The notes under the pieces were generated by a model. That model was not told the origin of the DNA. It did no database searches and saw nothing but the letters and a program-made list of their open reading frames with translations. Shown one piece after another: positions 24,942 through 31,944 of a stretch of DNA of 37,756 nt; the first letter of the stretch is position 1; every line of letters starts with the position of its first letter. This DNA comes from Lachnospiraceae bacterium (GTDB lineage Bacteria; Bacillota_A; Clostridia; Lachnospirales; Lachnospiraceae). Position numbers and translations under genes: made by a program. The DNA lies in contig JAFZQP010000104.1 in NCBI GenBank assembly GCA_017620345.1, positions 1 through 37,756 on the forward strand, written 5' to 3'.

Positions 24942-25901
24942 TTAATCTCGCGCTTCAAAAACCCACGGATTTGCCTGAAGGTACTCCACTGTCTTTATCA
25001 CTCCGTCTTCTATAGTGGCCTTCGGTTTCCATCCGAGTGATCTTACTTTCGCCGTATCAAGATATATGAACGGGTTGTCTCCGATCCAGCCGCGTTCTCC
25101 TCCCTCGTATGACAGCTCGGGAGATACCCCAAGCTTACCGCATATAAATCTTACGGAGTCATTTACTTCAACATATTCATCCGTTCCGAGATTGAAAATA
25201 TTGACCTTCTCCTTTGCGTTTCCTACGACCGTAAGGATCGCCTCAAGACAATCCTTTACATACAGATATGACTTCTTCTGATGCCCGTCTCCGAGTATAT
25301 GTAACTTCGTCGGGTCATCGGAAAGTTTTTTGCAAAAATCAAACACATGTCCGTGTGTATAGCGTTCTCCGAGTATTGAAACAAATCTGAAGATATATGC
25401 GGTAAAACCGAACCCTTCTGCATATGCAGCAAGCAGTCCCTCGCACGCAAGTTTGGATGCGCCGTAAAGGGAAGTCTGTATCGGAAACGGAGCATTTTCC
25501 GGTGTCGGAATGACTTCGGCCTCGCCGTATACCGACCCTGTCGACGAAAATCCTATTCTCTTTATACCGTTTGCCCGCATTGCTTCGAGCACATTATATG
25601 TTGCGATCGTATTCTGCTCGAGATCCTTGCGCGGATGGGTTGTTCCCATCCTGACATCAGCATTTGCCGCAAAATGGAATACAAATTCACATCCGGCCAT
25701 CGCCTTGGTAAGGGCCGGCAGATCGAGAGTATCACCCTCTACGAGTGTGAACCTGTCATTCTTCAAAGCGTCTTCCAGAAACTCACGTCTTCCGGTCGAA
25801 AAGTTATCATATACAACAACTTCATTATCAGGCTCAAGCAACAGTCTGTCCGCCATATTGGATCCGATAAATCCGGCACCGCCGGTGATAAAATATTTCA
25901 T
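24942..25901 (-). CDS. NAD-dependent nucleotide-sugar epimerase/dehydratase (extended SDR)
   Basis: The 319-residue protein has the extended short-chain dehydrogenase layout: GGAGFIGSN for NAD binding (7-15), a VYDNFSTGRREFL segment, the active-site SSTGSVYG strand, and YGASK (Tyr/Lys pair). It is closest in feel to UDP-glucose 4-epimerases and to GDP-sugar modifying enzymes found with heptose genes. GGGGGG precedes the ATG. Its place directly upstream of hddA suggests it acts on the GDP-heptose (epimerisation or first step towards a deoxyheptose) or makes a partner sugar for the same glycan. The substrate cannot be decided from sequence. It is followed by the heptose genes and preceded, 13 bases away, by the GGDEF-like gene. 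Confidence 0.85.
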   Translation of the reverse strand: MKYFITGGAGFIGSNMADRLLLEPDNEVVVYDNFSTGRREFLEDALKNDRFTLVEGDTLDLPALTKAMAGCEFVFHFAANADVRMGTTHPRKDLEQNTIATYNVLEAMRANGIKRIGFSSTGSVYGEAEVIPTPENAPFPIQTSLYGASKLACEGLLAAYAEGFGFTAYIFRFVSILGERYTHGHVFDFCKKLSDDPTKLHILGDGHQKKSYLYVKDCLEAILTVVGNAKEKVNIFNLGTDEYVEVNDSVRFICGKLGVSPELSYEGGERGWIGDNPFIYLDTAKVRSLGWKPKATIEDGVIKTVEYLQANPWVFEARD

Positions 25902-25914
25902 ATGTCCCCCCTAT

Positions 25915-26796
25915 CTACAGGTCGTATTGAACCTCTTCTTCAACATCATCCTTGAAGCTGTTCGCATCACGGTTATATTTATCATTGTTGTACTGGAGGT
26001 ATCCGATCTTGACTTCGGTGCGGATCTGTTTATCGGATATTCCTTCAAACCAGGACGAATCATCAAGTTTGCTTCGAAGTCTTCCCTCGACCAGTTTGGT
26101 ACCTTCCTTGTCACACGTAAGGATTATTCCGAATCCCCCGTTCTCATCTATCGAATATACCCTGTCCTCCAGACGTACCGTATCTTCGATAAGAAGAGCA
26201 AGCTGTTTAACGACCTTCTCATACTGGGAAGATTTCAGAACTTTTCTCATCTCGGCAGGATAACGCAGTCGCAGTATCATAAGCGAGATCGGGATATTAT
26301 TCCTCTCCGCATAAGATATCTGTGTCTGTATGTCCATGAACATACTCCTTAAGTTATACAGTCCCGTTACGGGATCTATCATGGACAGTTCGGTTATCTG
26401 TTTCTTCAGGATGGCATTCTCCAGTGTAAGCGGAGTATACCTCTTTATATAAAGCGCAATTCCCACAACACACATGGCGGGAAGTATTATCCACAGAAAC
26501 GTGGCAAACGGAAAACTCATCTGCAGCGACAATACCGAATAAACCTTAAGCCCGGCAAATATCACGGTTGCTACGGCTGCTATGATGATGCCGATAGTAA
26601 GATACCCGGCCACAGTGACTACAACCGCGATCGCCATCGCGATCGTCATAATGATATTTTCCGTAAAATACTCGGCTCCGGCCAGGTTCGTTACTGCCAC
26701 CGCAAGTACAAATGCCAGCAGCATCAGGCCGAGCCCGATAAAGGATACGACCGTTCCGTCACCGTCTTTTTTTATCTTTTTCTTTCCCTCGTCCAT
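25915..26796 (-). CDS. Membrane protein with a degenerate GGDEF domain
   Basis: The 293-residue protein has a short basic cytoplasmic start, four or so hydrophobic spans (about 16-115) and a C-terminal domain that starts in the GGDEF way (MIDPVTGLYNLRSMFMDIQ). Where active diguanylate cyclases have the GGDEF turn, this one reads ENGGFGIIL, so the two acidic residues are missing and cyclic-di-GMP synthesis is unlikely; it may bind a nucleotide or act as a structural sensor. The start at 26796 follows CGGAGA and lies 27 bases from the predicted transcription start; an in-frame GTG at 26823 would sit at the transcript's very beginning. It is the first gene of the heptose operon, 13 bases before the epimerase. 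Confidence 0.8.
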   Translation of the reverse strand: MDEGKKKIKKDGDGTVVSFIGLGLMLLAFVLAVAVTNLAGAEYFTENIIMTIAMAIAVVVTVAGYLTIGIIIAAVATVIFAGLKVYSVLSLQMSFPFATFLWIILPAMCVVGIALYIKRYTPLTLENAILKKQITELSMIDPVTGLYNLRSMFMDIQTQISYAERNNIPISLMILRLRYPAEMRKVLKSSQYEKVVKQLALLIEDTVRLEDRVYSIDENGGFGIILTCDKEGTKLVEGRLRSKLDDSSWFEGISDKQIRTEVKIGYLQYNNDKYNRDANSFKDDVEEEVQYDL

Positions 26797-26829
26797 AACA
26801 TTCTCCGATCCGGCCAAGGCCACTTACCT

Positions 26830-26858
26830 ATTTTATCATCATATTACCTTTTGGTCAA
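26830..26858 (-). promoter_or_regulatory. Promoter of the GGDEF-like / heptose operon
   Basis: TTGACC (26853-26858) and TAAAAT (26830-26835) are 17 bases apart on the minus strand, each five of six. All six genes down to the transaldolase are closely spaced or overlapping, and no terminator or second promoter is seen between them. The rest of the gap 26824-27053 holds a GTTCA pair and a terminator only. Confidence 0.8.
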
Positions 26859-26881
26859 AAACCGGATACCAAATGACTTTC

Positions 26882-26898
26882 GTTCACGTTTTGTTCAT
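26882..26898. repeat. GTTCA pair at 11-base spacing upstream of the heptose operon
   Basis: GTTCA begins at 26882 (CGTTCAC) and 26893 (TGTTCAT), 24-40 bases upstream of the -35 box of the heptose operon. The spacing and core match the three TGTTCAT copies at 15700-15728. An activator or repressor site is inferred. Confidence 0.4.
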
Positions 26899-27002
26899 AT
26901 TTAGTTTAAAATCTTTTCACTTGTCTAACATTATTTATACATTTATGTGAACTATACTAAACTCACAGGCAAGATAAGTCATTCCATTGCAAATACTTTT
27001 TC

Positions 27003-27036
27003 ATAATAAATGCCAAGTAGCTTTGCTACTTGGCAT
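27003..27036 (-). terminator. Hairpin terminator after the crh-like gene
   Basis: A perfect 12-base-pair stem (ATGCCAAGTAGC 27010-27021, complement 27025-27036) with a 3-base loop lies 17 bases after the stop. On the minus strand it is followed by TTATTATG, a weak T-run, so efficiency is uncertain, but the stem is strong. Confidence 0.7.
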
Positions 27037-27053
27037 CCTCCCTTTTTATGGGC

Positions 27054-27308
27054 TTATTCTCCTGATAAATACGTGACGATCGCATCTACTGCCGTTTCCT
27101 CGTCCGAACCGTCCGCGGTTACCGTAACGGTATCTCCCGCCACCAGTACAAGCGTCATCATTCCCATTATCGACTTTGCATTGACTCTTTTATCTGCATA
27201 CTCAATGTAAACAGAACTGTCATACTGACTTGCTACCTGCACCAGAAGTGCGATCGGTCTGGCCTCCAATCCGTTCTCCAGACGGATAACCGTTTCTTTT
27301 TTTGTCAT
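27054..27308 (-). CDS. HPr paralogue lacking His15 (Crh-like regulator)
   Basis: HPr normally carries phosphate on His15 in the PTS and on Ser46 in regulation. This 84-residue protein aligns along its whole length with HPr, but the active-site motif reads GLEARPI: Glu15 (GAG) in place of His. There is no histidine anywhere in the protein. Ser46 is kept in NAKSIMGMM. This is the logic of Bacillus Crh, which has Gln at position 15 and acts only through Ser46 phosphorylation with CcpA. HprK, the Ser46 kinase, is encoded in the same gene cluster. The ATG overlaps the whiA stop by four bases. In Bacillus, crh likewise follows rapZ and whiA homologues (yvcJ, yvcL), but no yvcK homologue is present here. 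A regulatory, non-PTS role is the best reading. Confidence 0.88.
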   Translation of the reverse strand: MTKKETVIRLENGLEARPIALLVQVASQYDSSVYIEYADKRVNAKSIMGMMTLVLVAGDTVTVTADGSDEETAVDAIVTYLSGE

Positions 27309-28204
27309 AATTCTCCTCCTTTGAACTTCAGAGCTGCCTGCGATAACTTGCGGAGTCTGTGATTGACTCCCGATTTACCGAGCGGTGGCGTACTCATCTG
27401 TCCGAGTTCCGTAAGTGTTGCTTCCGGATATGATATCCTCAGTTCCGCCATTTCCTTAAGAGATGCCGGAAGATCGTCGTATGAATCACTGCTCATGAGA
27501 AACCTGATGTCATCGATCTGTCTCTGAGCTGCCATTACCGTCTTGCCGATATTTGCCGTTTCGCAATTGACCTTGCGATTAACGGTATTGCGCATCTCCT
27601 TGAGTATCCTGGTATTCTCAAAATCCATCAGGGCAATATGCGCACCCATGACGTTAAGAGTCTCCACGATGCTCGTTCCGTCTTTGACATACAGAACATG
27701 ATATTTTTTTCTGGTTATCACCCTGGCTTCGATCTCAAAGCTCTTAAGCGATTCCGCCAAAAAAAGTGCCTGTCTCTCATCCTGGCACACGATTTCCAAA
27801 TGGTATGACTTTTCCGGATCGCTGACAGATCCGGCTGCAAGAAAGGCTCCTCTTATGTAAGCACGCCTGCAGCATGATCTCATGGTCTCTGTTGTGACTC
27901 TTATCGCTGATCTGATGCTGTCGACCCTCTTGCGGCCTTCTATCTCAAGTCGGTAATTTGCACCCTTCCTGATGTATCCGTTTTCTGCCACAAAATCCGT
28001 ATTCATATTAAATGTTTTCTTTAGTAAAGTAAAGAACTTTCTGACTGCCAGTTCATTTTCGGAAGAAATGACCATTTTTTCGTCCGTCTCTTCCGATTTT
28101 TTTCCGCAAAAATCATAAATCGCTGCCATCTCCGCAAGCTGACAGTGCCTTGACGATGTACTTACTCTTTCAAGTTCTTCCTTTATCTTTCCGGAAAAAG
28201 ACAT
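27305..28204 (-). CDS. whiA: DNA-binding protein WhiA
   Basis: WhiA proteins combine a degenerate LAGLIDADG homing-endonuclease fold with a C-terminal helix-turn-helix; they control sporulation in Streptomyces and influence cell division and chromosome segregation in Bacillus. The 299-residue product shows the N-terminal MSFSGKIKEELER, the centre CCRRAYIRGAFLAAGSVSDPEKSYHLEIV, NCETANIGKT, and the C-terminal HTH with LTELGQMSTPPLGKSGVNHRLRKL, all typical. It follows rapZ after one base and overlaps the crh-like gene (ATGA), the conserved arrangement in Gram-positive bacteria. Confidence 0.96.
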   Translation of the reverse strand: MSFSGKIKEELERVSTSSRHCQLAEMAAIYDFCGKKSEETDEKMVISSENELAVRKFFTLLKKTFNMNTDFVAENGYIRKGANYRLEIEGRKRVDSIRSAIRVTTETMRSCCRRAYIRGAFLAAGSVSDPEKSYHLEIVCQDERQALFLAESLKSFEIEARVITRKKYHVLYVKDGTSIVETLNVMGAHIALMDFENTRILKEMRNTVNRKVNCETANIGKTVMAAQRQIDDIRFLMSSDSYDDLPASLKEMAELRISYPEATLTELGQMSTPPLGKSGVNHRLRKLSQAALKFKGGEL

Positions 28205-28205
28205 C

Positions 28206-29078
28206 TTATTTTCCCCGTGCCGAATCTTTACTTATATCTCTGTGTTCTATCTTCGAACCGTATTCTTCATGGCCTGACATTCTGTCAAACAAAGCCTGCG
28301 CAAGAGTGACGCTTCTGTGTTTTCCGCCCGTACATCCTATCGCGACAACAAGCTGGTTCTTACCCTCCGATATATAATTGGGGATCAGGAACAGCAGCAT
28401 ATCCTCAAGCTTATCAAGGAAACTGCCTGCCTCTTCAAATCCGAGCACATAATCCGCTACCGCCTCATCCCGCCCGGTGAGCGGTCGCAGGTCTTCATGA
28501 TAATACGGGTTCGGAAGGAACCTTACGTCAAAAACAAGATCGGCATCTATCGGTATCCCGTATTTGAATCCGAATGACAATATCGTCACATACAGATTCT
28601 TGTGATTTCTGTCTTTGACAAAGATCTTGTCTATCTCGGCTTTGAGTTCTCTTGTCAGCATCTGTGATGTATCTATGATATAGGCCGCGTGCTTCTTGAT
28701 GTTGGACAGTTTCTTGCGCTCTCTTTCAATACCGGCCTCTATCCGGTCACCGAACGCGAGCGGATGGACTCTTCTTGTTTCCTTATATCTCTTAACGAGA
28801 ACATGATCATCCGACTCAAGAAACACGATCTCATACTCTATCCCCATTTCCTTGAGACGCCCCAGCGAAGACTCAAGTTCATCAAACCCGGCTCCGGTCC
28901 TCACATCGATCCCAAGTGCCGCACGCTCTATCTCACCATTATCGCAAAGCAATTTGGCAAACTCGGTGATCAGCTGTACCGGGAGATTATCAACACAATA
29001 ATATCCCGCGTCTTCGAGAAACTTCAGCGTTGTACTTTTTCCGGCCCCGCTCAGCCCCGTTACCACAACAAATCTCAT
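28206..29078 (-). CDS. rapZ: RNase adapter / nucleotide-binding protein RapZ (YvcJ)
   Basis: RapZ proteins bind nucleotides through a P-loop; the enterobacterial one guides RNase E to a small RNA controlling GlmS, while the Bacillus homologue YvcJ is a GTP/ATPase whose target is less clear. The 290-residue protein has the P-loop GLSGAGKSTT (8-17), YYCVDNLPVQL, FLESDDHVLVKRYKETRR, and the C-terminal phosphate-binding fold ending in AIGCTGGKHRSVTLAQAL. Its ATG overlaps the murB stop by four bases and whiA follows after one base. RapZ and a murB/glucokinase neighbourhood fit a role in amino-sugar and wall precursor control. Confidence 0.95.
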   Translation of the reverse strand: MRFVVVTGLSGAGKSTTLKFLEDAGYYCVDNLPVQLITEFAKLLCDNGEIERAALGIDVRTGAGFDELESSLGRLKEMGIEYEIVFLESDDHVLVKRYKETRRVHPLAFGDRIEAGIERERKKLSNIKKHAAYIIDTSQMLTRELKAEIDKIFVKDRNHKNLYVTILSFGFKYGIPIDADLVFDVRFLPNPYYHEDLRPLTGRDEAVADYVLGFEEAGSFLDKLEDMLLFLIPNYISEGKNQLVVAIGCTGGKHRSVTLAQALFDRMSGHEEYGSKIEHRDISKDSARGK

Positions 29079-29995
29079 ATATTCATATCTCCGAGCATGA
29101 CCACTTCAGGTTCAAGCATTACACCGAACTTTTCATGGACCGTATTCCTGACATCTCTTATCACTTTCAATACATCTTCCGCGGTGGCATTGTCGCGGTT
29201 GATCACAAATCCGCAATGTTTATCGGAGACCATGGCTCCGCCCGCCGAGTAACCTTTAAGACCCGCATCTTCAATGAGCTTTCCGGCAAAATACCCTTCC
29301 GGCCGTTTAAATGTACTCCCCGCACTCGGATATTCAAGCGGCTGCTTCTCGCGGCGTTTACAAGCAAGTTCATCCATTCGTGCCTTTATATCTTCCCTGC
29401 CTCCTTTTGACAGTTCAAACACAGCACCGAGAACAATGTACGGATGCTTTTTGATAATGCTTGTTCTGTAACCGAACTCCATATCGTCTGCCGGCATCGT
29501 CAGCGTACGGCCCGTCACTGTATCAAAAACTGTCACACTTACCGTGACATCCTTCATTTCAGATCCGTATGCTCCGGCATTCATTACCATCGCTCCGCCG
29601 ACTGTTCCCGGTATACCGGATGCAAATTCCAGTCCCGCAAGACCGTTTTCGTATGCGGCATATGCAACTTTCGAAAGCATGGCTCCGGCCTGCGCACTGA
29701 TCGATGTTCCGGTAACGTTTATCCCGTCCGTCCCCCTGTCCATGCAGACGATACATCCCCTGTAACCGCTGTCCGATACAAGGATATTGCTGCCGTTTCC
29801 TATTACCGTATACGGCTCATTCAGCGACAAAAGAAGGCGGATGATATCTACCGCCTCCTCTATGCTTTGCGGAACCACAAAAATATCCGCAGCGCCACCG
29901 ACTTTGAAAGTCGTATGCTTATTCATGTATTCGTTTGTACGGATATTTACCGGATCGGTAATATTTCCCAACTGCTTTGCTAAACTTACGCTCAA
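29075..29995 (-). CDS. murB: UDP-N-acetylenolpyruvoylglucosamine reductase (MurB)
   Basis: MurB reduces the MurA product to UDP-N-acetylmuramic acid with NADPH and bound FAD. The 306-residue protein is the type IIb (Gram-positive) form: NKHTTFKVGGAADIFVVP, IGNGSNILVSD for FAD, GLEFASGIPGTVGGAMVMNAGAYG, EYPSAGSTFKRP with the catalytic serine, and a C-terminal glutamate in MLEPEVVMLG. The start appears to be TTG at 29995, overlapping the glucokinase stop (TTGA); GGAG lies about ten bases upstream, so a start a little further in is possible. MurA, the preceding enzyme, is also in this window but in a separate operon. Confidence 0.95.
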   Translation of the reverse strand: MSVSLAKQLGNITDPVNIRTNEYMNKHTTFKVGGAADIFVVPQSIEEAVDIIRLLLSLNEPYTVIGNGSNILVSDSGYRGCIVCMDRGTDGINVTGTSISAQAGAMLSKVAYAAYENGLAGLEFASGIPGTVGGAMVMNAGAYGSEMKDVTVSVTVFDTVTGRTLTMPADDMEFGYRTSIIKKHPYIVLGAVFELSKGGREDIKARMDELACKRREKQPLEYPSAGSTFKRPEGYFAGKLIEDAGLKGYSAGGAMVSDKHCGFVINRDNATAEDVLKVIRDVRNTVHEKFGVMLEPEVVMLGDMNI

Positions 29996-30945
29996 GGATT
30001 CGTCACTCCGTCAAGTACAAGCTTTGCGGAACCGTATATACCGGCATCGTTTCCAAGGGTTGCAAGAGCGAACTCGGTGCCGCGGCTTCCGTGAAATACA
30101 TATTTTTTATAATTCTTCTGAACAAGATCTATTACGATCTGGCCGGCCTTGCTGACTCCGCCGCCGATAACGAACAGTTCCGGATTGATCACATCGGCAA
30201 CATTTGAAAGTCCTTTTCCGAGTATCTCTCCGAACTCCTCGGTAACTTCTGTCGCGAGCTCATCTCCTGCCTTGGCCGCATCAAACACTACCTTGGCGTT
30301 TATGTTGCGGGCTTCTCTCATTGTCGAAGGTCTGCTGTCACTCTTTAGTTTCTCTGTAGCCAGTCTTGCGATGCCTGTTGCAGACGCATACTGCTCAAGA
30401 CACCCTGTGTTGCCGCATCCGCACTTTTGCGTCTCATCATCTTTCATGTGAATGTGCCCTATCTCACCGCCGGATCCGTGAGAACCCGAAAGTATCTTTC
30501 CGTTCACGATGATCCCGCCGCCGACACCTGTTCCGAGTGTGACCACAACAACATTCCTGCAGCCTTTTCCACCACCCTTCCAGGCTTCTCCGAGAGCTGC
30601 GGCATTTGCATCATTCCCCGCAAATACGGGAAGATCTATATGCTTTTTCATTTCTTCGTCTATGTCAAACTGGCCCCATCCGAGGTTAACGCATCTGTGG
30701 ACCACACCGTTGTCATCCACCGGTCCGGGAACACTGATGCCAAGTCCTGTAACATCTTCCGGCTTCAGTTCATCCTTTTCCATACGTTCCTTAATGGATG
30801 CCGCGATGTCAGGCAGTATATGTGCCCCGTCATCTTCTTTTCTCGTAGGTATCTCCCATTTGTCAAGAAGTTCTCCGTCTGCTGTGAACAACCCCATCTT
30901 GACCGTAGTTCCGCCTATGTCAACTCCGAATACTTTTTTAGCCAT
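29992..30945 (-). CDS. Glucokinase of the ROK family
   Basis: This enzyme phosphorylates free glucose (or a related hexose) with ATP in the cytoplasm. The 317-residue protein has the N-terminal phosphate loop FGVDIGGTTVKMG, GISVPGPVD, AGNDANAAALGE with the catalytic aspartate, VTLGTGVGGGII, and the ROK zinc motif GHIHM then CGCGNTGCLEQYAS. No HTH domain, so it is a kinase rather than a repressor. GAGGAA lies before the ATG, two bases after hprK. With HprK upstream and the Crh-like protein downstream, the operon joins sugar phosphorylation to catabolite signalling; glucose released by the GH3 enzyme is a likely substrate source. Confidence 0.94.
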   Translation of the reverse strand: MAKKVFGVDIGGTTVKMGLFTADGELLDKWEIPTRKEDDGAHILPDIAASIKERMEKDELKPEDVTGLGISVPGPVDDNGVVHRCVNLGWGQFDIDEEMKKHIDLPVFAGNDANAAALGEAWKGGGKGCRNVVVVTLGTGVGGGIIVNGKILSGSHGSGGEIGHIHMKDDETQKCGCGNTGCLEQYASATGIARLATEKLKSDSRPSTMREARNINAKVVFDAAKAGDELATEVTEEFGEILGKGLSNVADVINPELFVIGGGVSKAGQIVIDLVQKNYKKYVFHGSRGTEFALATLGNDAGIYGSAKLVLDGVTNP

Positions 30946-30947
30946 TT

Positions 30948-31883
30948 CTATTCCTCTTCTTCTCTGGTCTTAAGTGAATTCTGGAATCTTGAATACAACT
31001 CCTGTGCTGCGTTATATCCCATCTTCTTCTGTCTGAAATTAACCGCTGCCGACTCACAGATGATCGCAAGGTTTCGTCCGGGTCTTATAGGGATACTGTG
31101 GCATACTACTTTGTTTCCAAGATATTCCGTATATTCTTCTTCAAGTCCTATCCTGTCATAATCCTTGTCCTTATCCCACTCTTCAAGTCTTATTACCAGG
31201 TCTATACTCTGTGTCTCTCTTACCGAAGAAACACCGAACAGCATCTTAACATCAACTATACCTATTCCGCGAAGCTCGATCAGATGTCTTGTTATATCAG
31301 GTGCCGTTCCGATCAGGGTATCGTCACTGACTTTTCTGATCTCGACCACATCATCACTGACAAGTCTGTGTCCACGTTTGACAAGTTCAAGAGCCGCTTC
31401 GGATTTACCTATACCGCTCTCACCGGTGATCAGAACGCCTTCGCCGTAAACATCAACAAGAACTCCGTGAACCGAGATGACCGGAGCAAGCTTGACATTG
31501 AGCCATCTGATTATCTCCGCCATGAGGTTCGATGTTGATTTATGCGACATGAGCACGGCGACATTATGTGCCCTTGCGATCTCCAGGAACAGGTCATCCG
31601 GCTGAAGGTCACGACAGAACACATAACACGGTGTATCGTCGCATAATATGTGTCCGTACCTCTCCTTCTTGACCTTGGGATCAAGTTTTTCCATATAAGT
31701 GTATTCAACAAAACCTATGATCTGTACTCTTCCGGTCTCAAAATGCTCCAAAAATCCCGCCATCTGCAAAGCGGGACGATTGATATCCGGCTGGTTGATC
31801 TTGATCTCCTCAACGTCCATCTCCGGAGTCAGATTCACAAGTTTCATTTTTTCGATCAATTCACTGACTGATACCGATGCCAT
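30948..31883 (-). CDS. hprK: HPr kinase/phosphorylase
   Basis: HprK phosphorylates Ser46 of HPr and Crh in response to fructose 1,6-bisphosphate and ATP, and reverses it when phosphate is high. The 311-residue protein has the N-terminal domain with RPALQMAGFLEHF, the P-loop GESGIGKSE, a HRLVSDD stretch carrying the bifunctional active site, and the HprK signature region LIELRGIGIVDVKMLFG. The start at 31883 is chosen because GGAGGG is five bases upstream; a longer start at 31895 would place that site inside the gene. It is followed two bases later by glucokinase. Its natural partner here is the Ser46-bearing paralogue at 27054-27308. Confidence 0.96.
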   Translation of the reverse strand: MASVSVSELIEKMKLVNLTPEMDVEEIKINQPDINRPALQMAGFLEHFETGRVQIIGFVEYTYMEKLDPKVKKERYGHILCDDTPCYVFCRDLQPDDLFLEIARAHNVAVLMSHKSTSNLMAEIIRWLNVKLAPVISVHGVLVDVYGEGVLITGESGIGKSEAALELVKRGHRLVSDDVVEIRKVSDDTLIGTAPDITRHLIELRGIGIVDVKMLFGVSSVRETQSIDLVIRLEEWDKDKDYDRIGLEEEYTEYLGNKVVCHSIPIRPGRNLAIICESAAVNFRQKKMGYNAAQELYSRFQNSLKTREEEE

Positions 31884-31926
31884 ATAACCCTCCATATGAT
31901 ACCAAACCGCTGTTCATCATCTTCAA

Positions 31927-31935
31927 AGTATATCA
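31927..31935 (-). promoter_or_regulatory. Extended -10 promoter before hprK
   Basis: TGATATACT on the minus strand (31927-31935) is an extended -10 box in the 61-base gap between uvrC and hprK. No clear -35 box is seen. It would let hprK through the crh-like gene be transcribed apart from uvrC. Confidence 0.5.
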
Positions 31936-31944
31936 CAATCTGTA

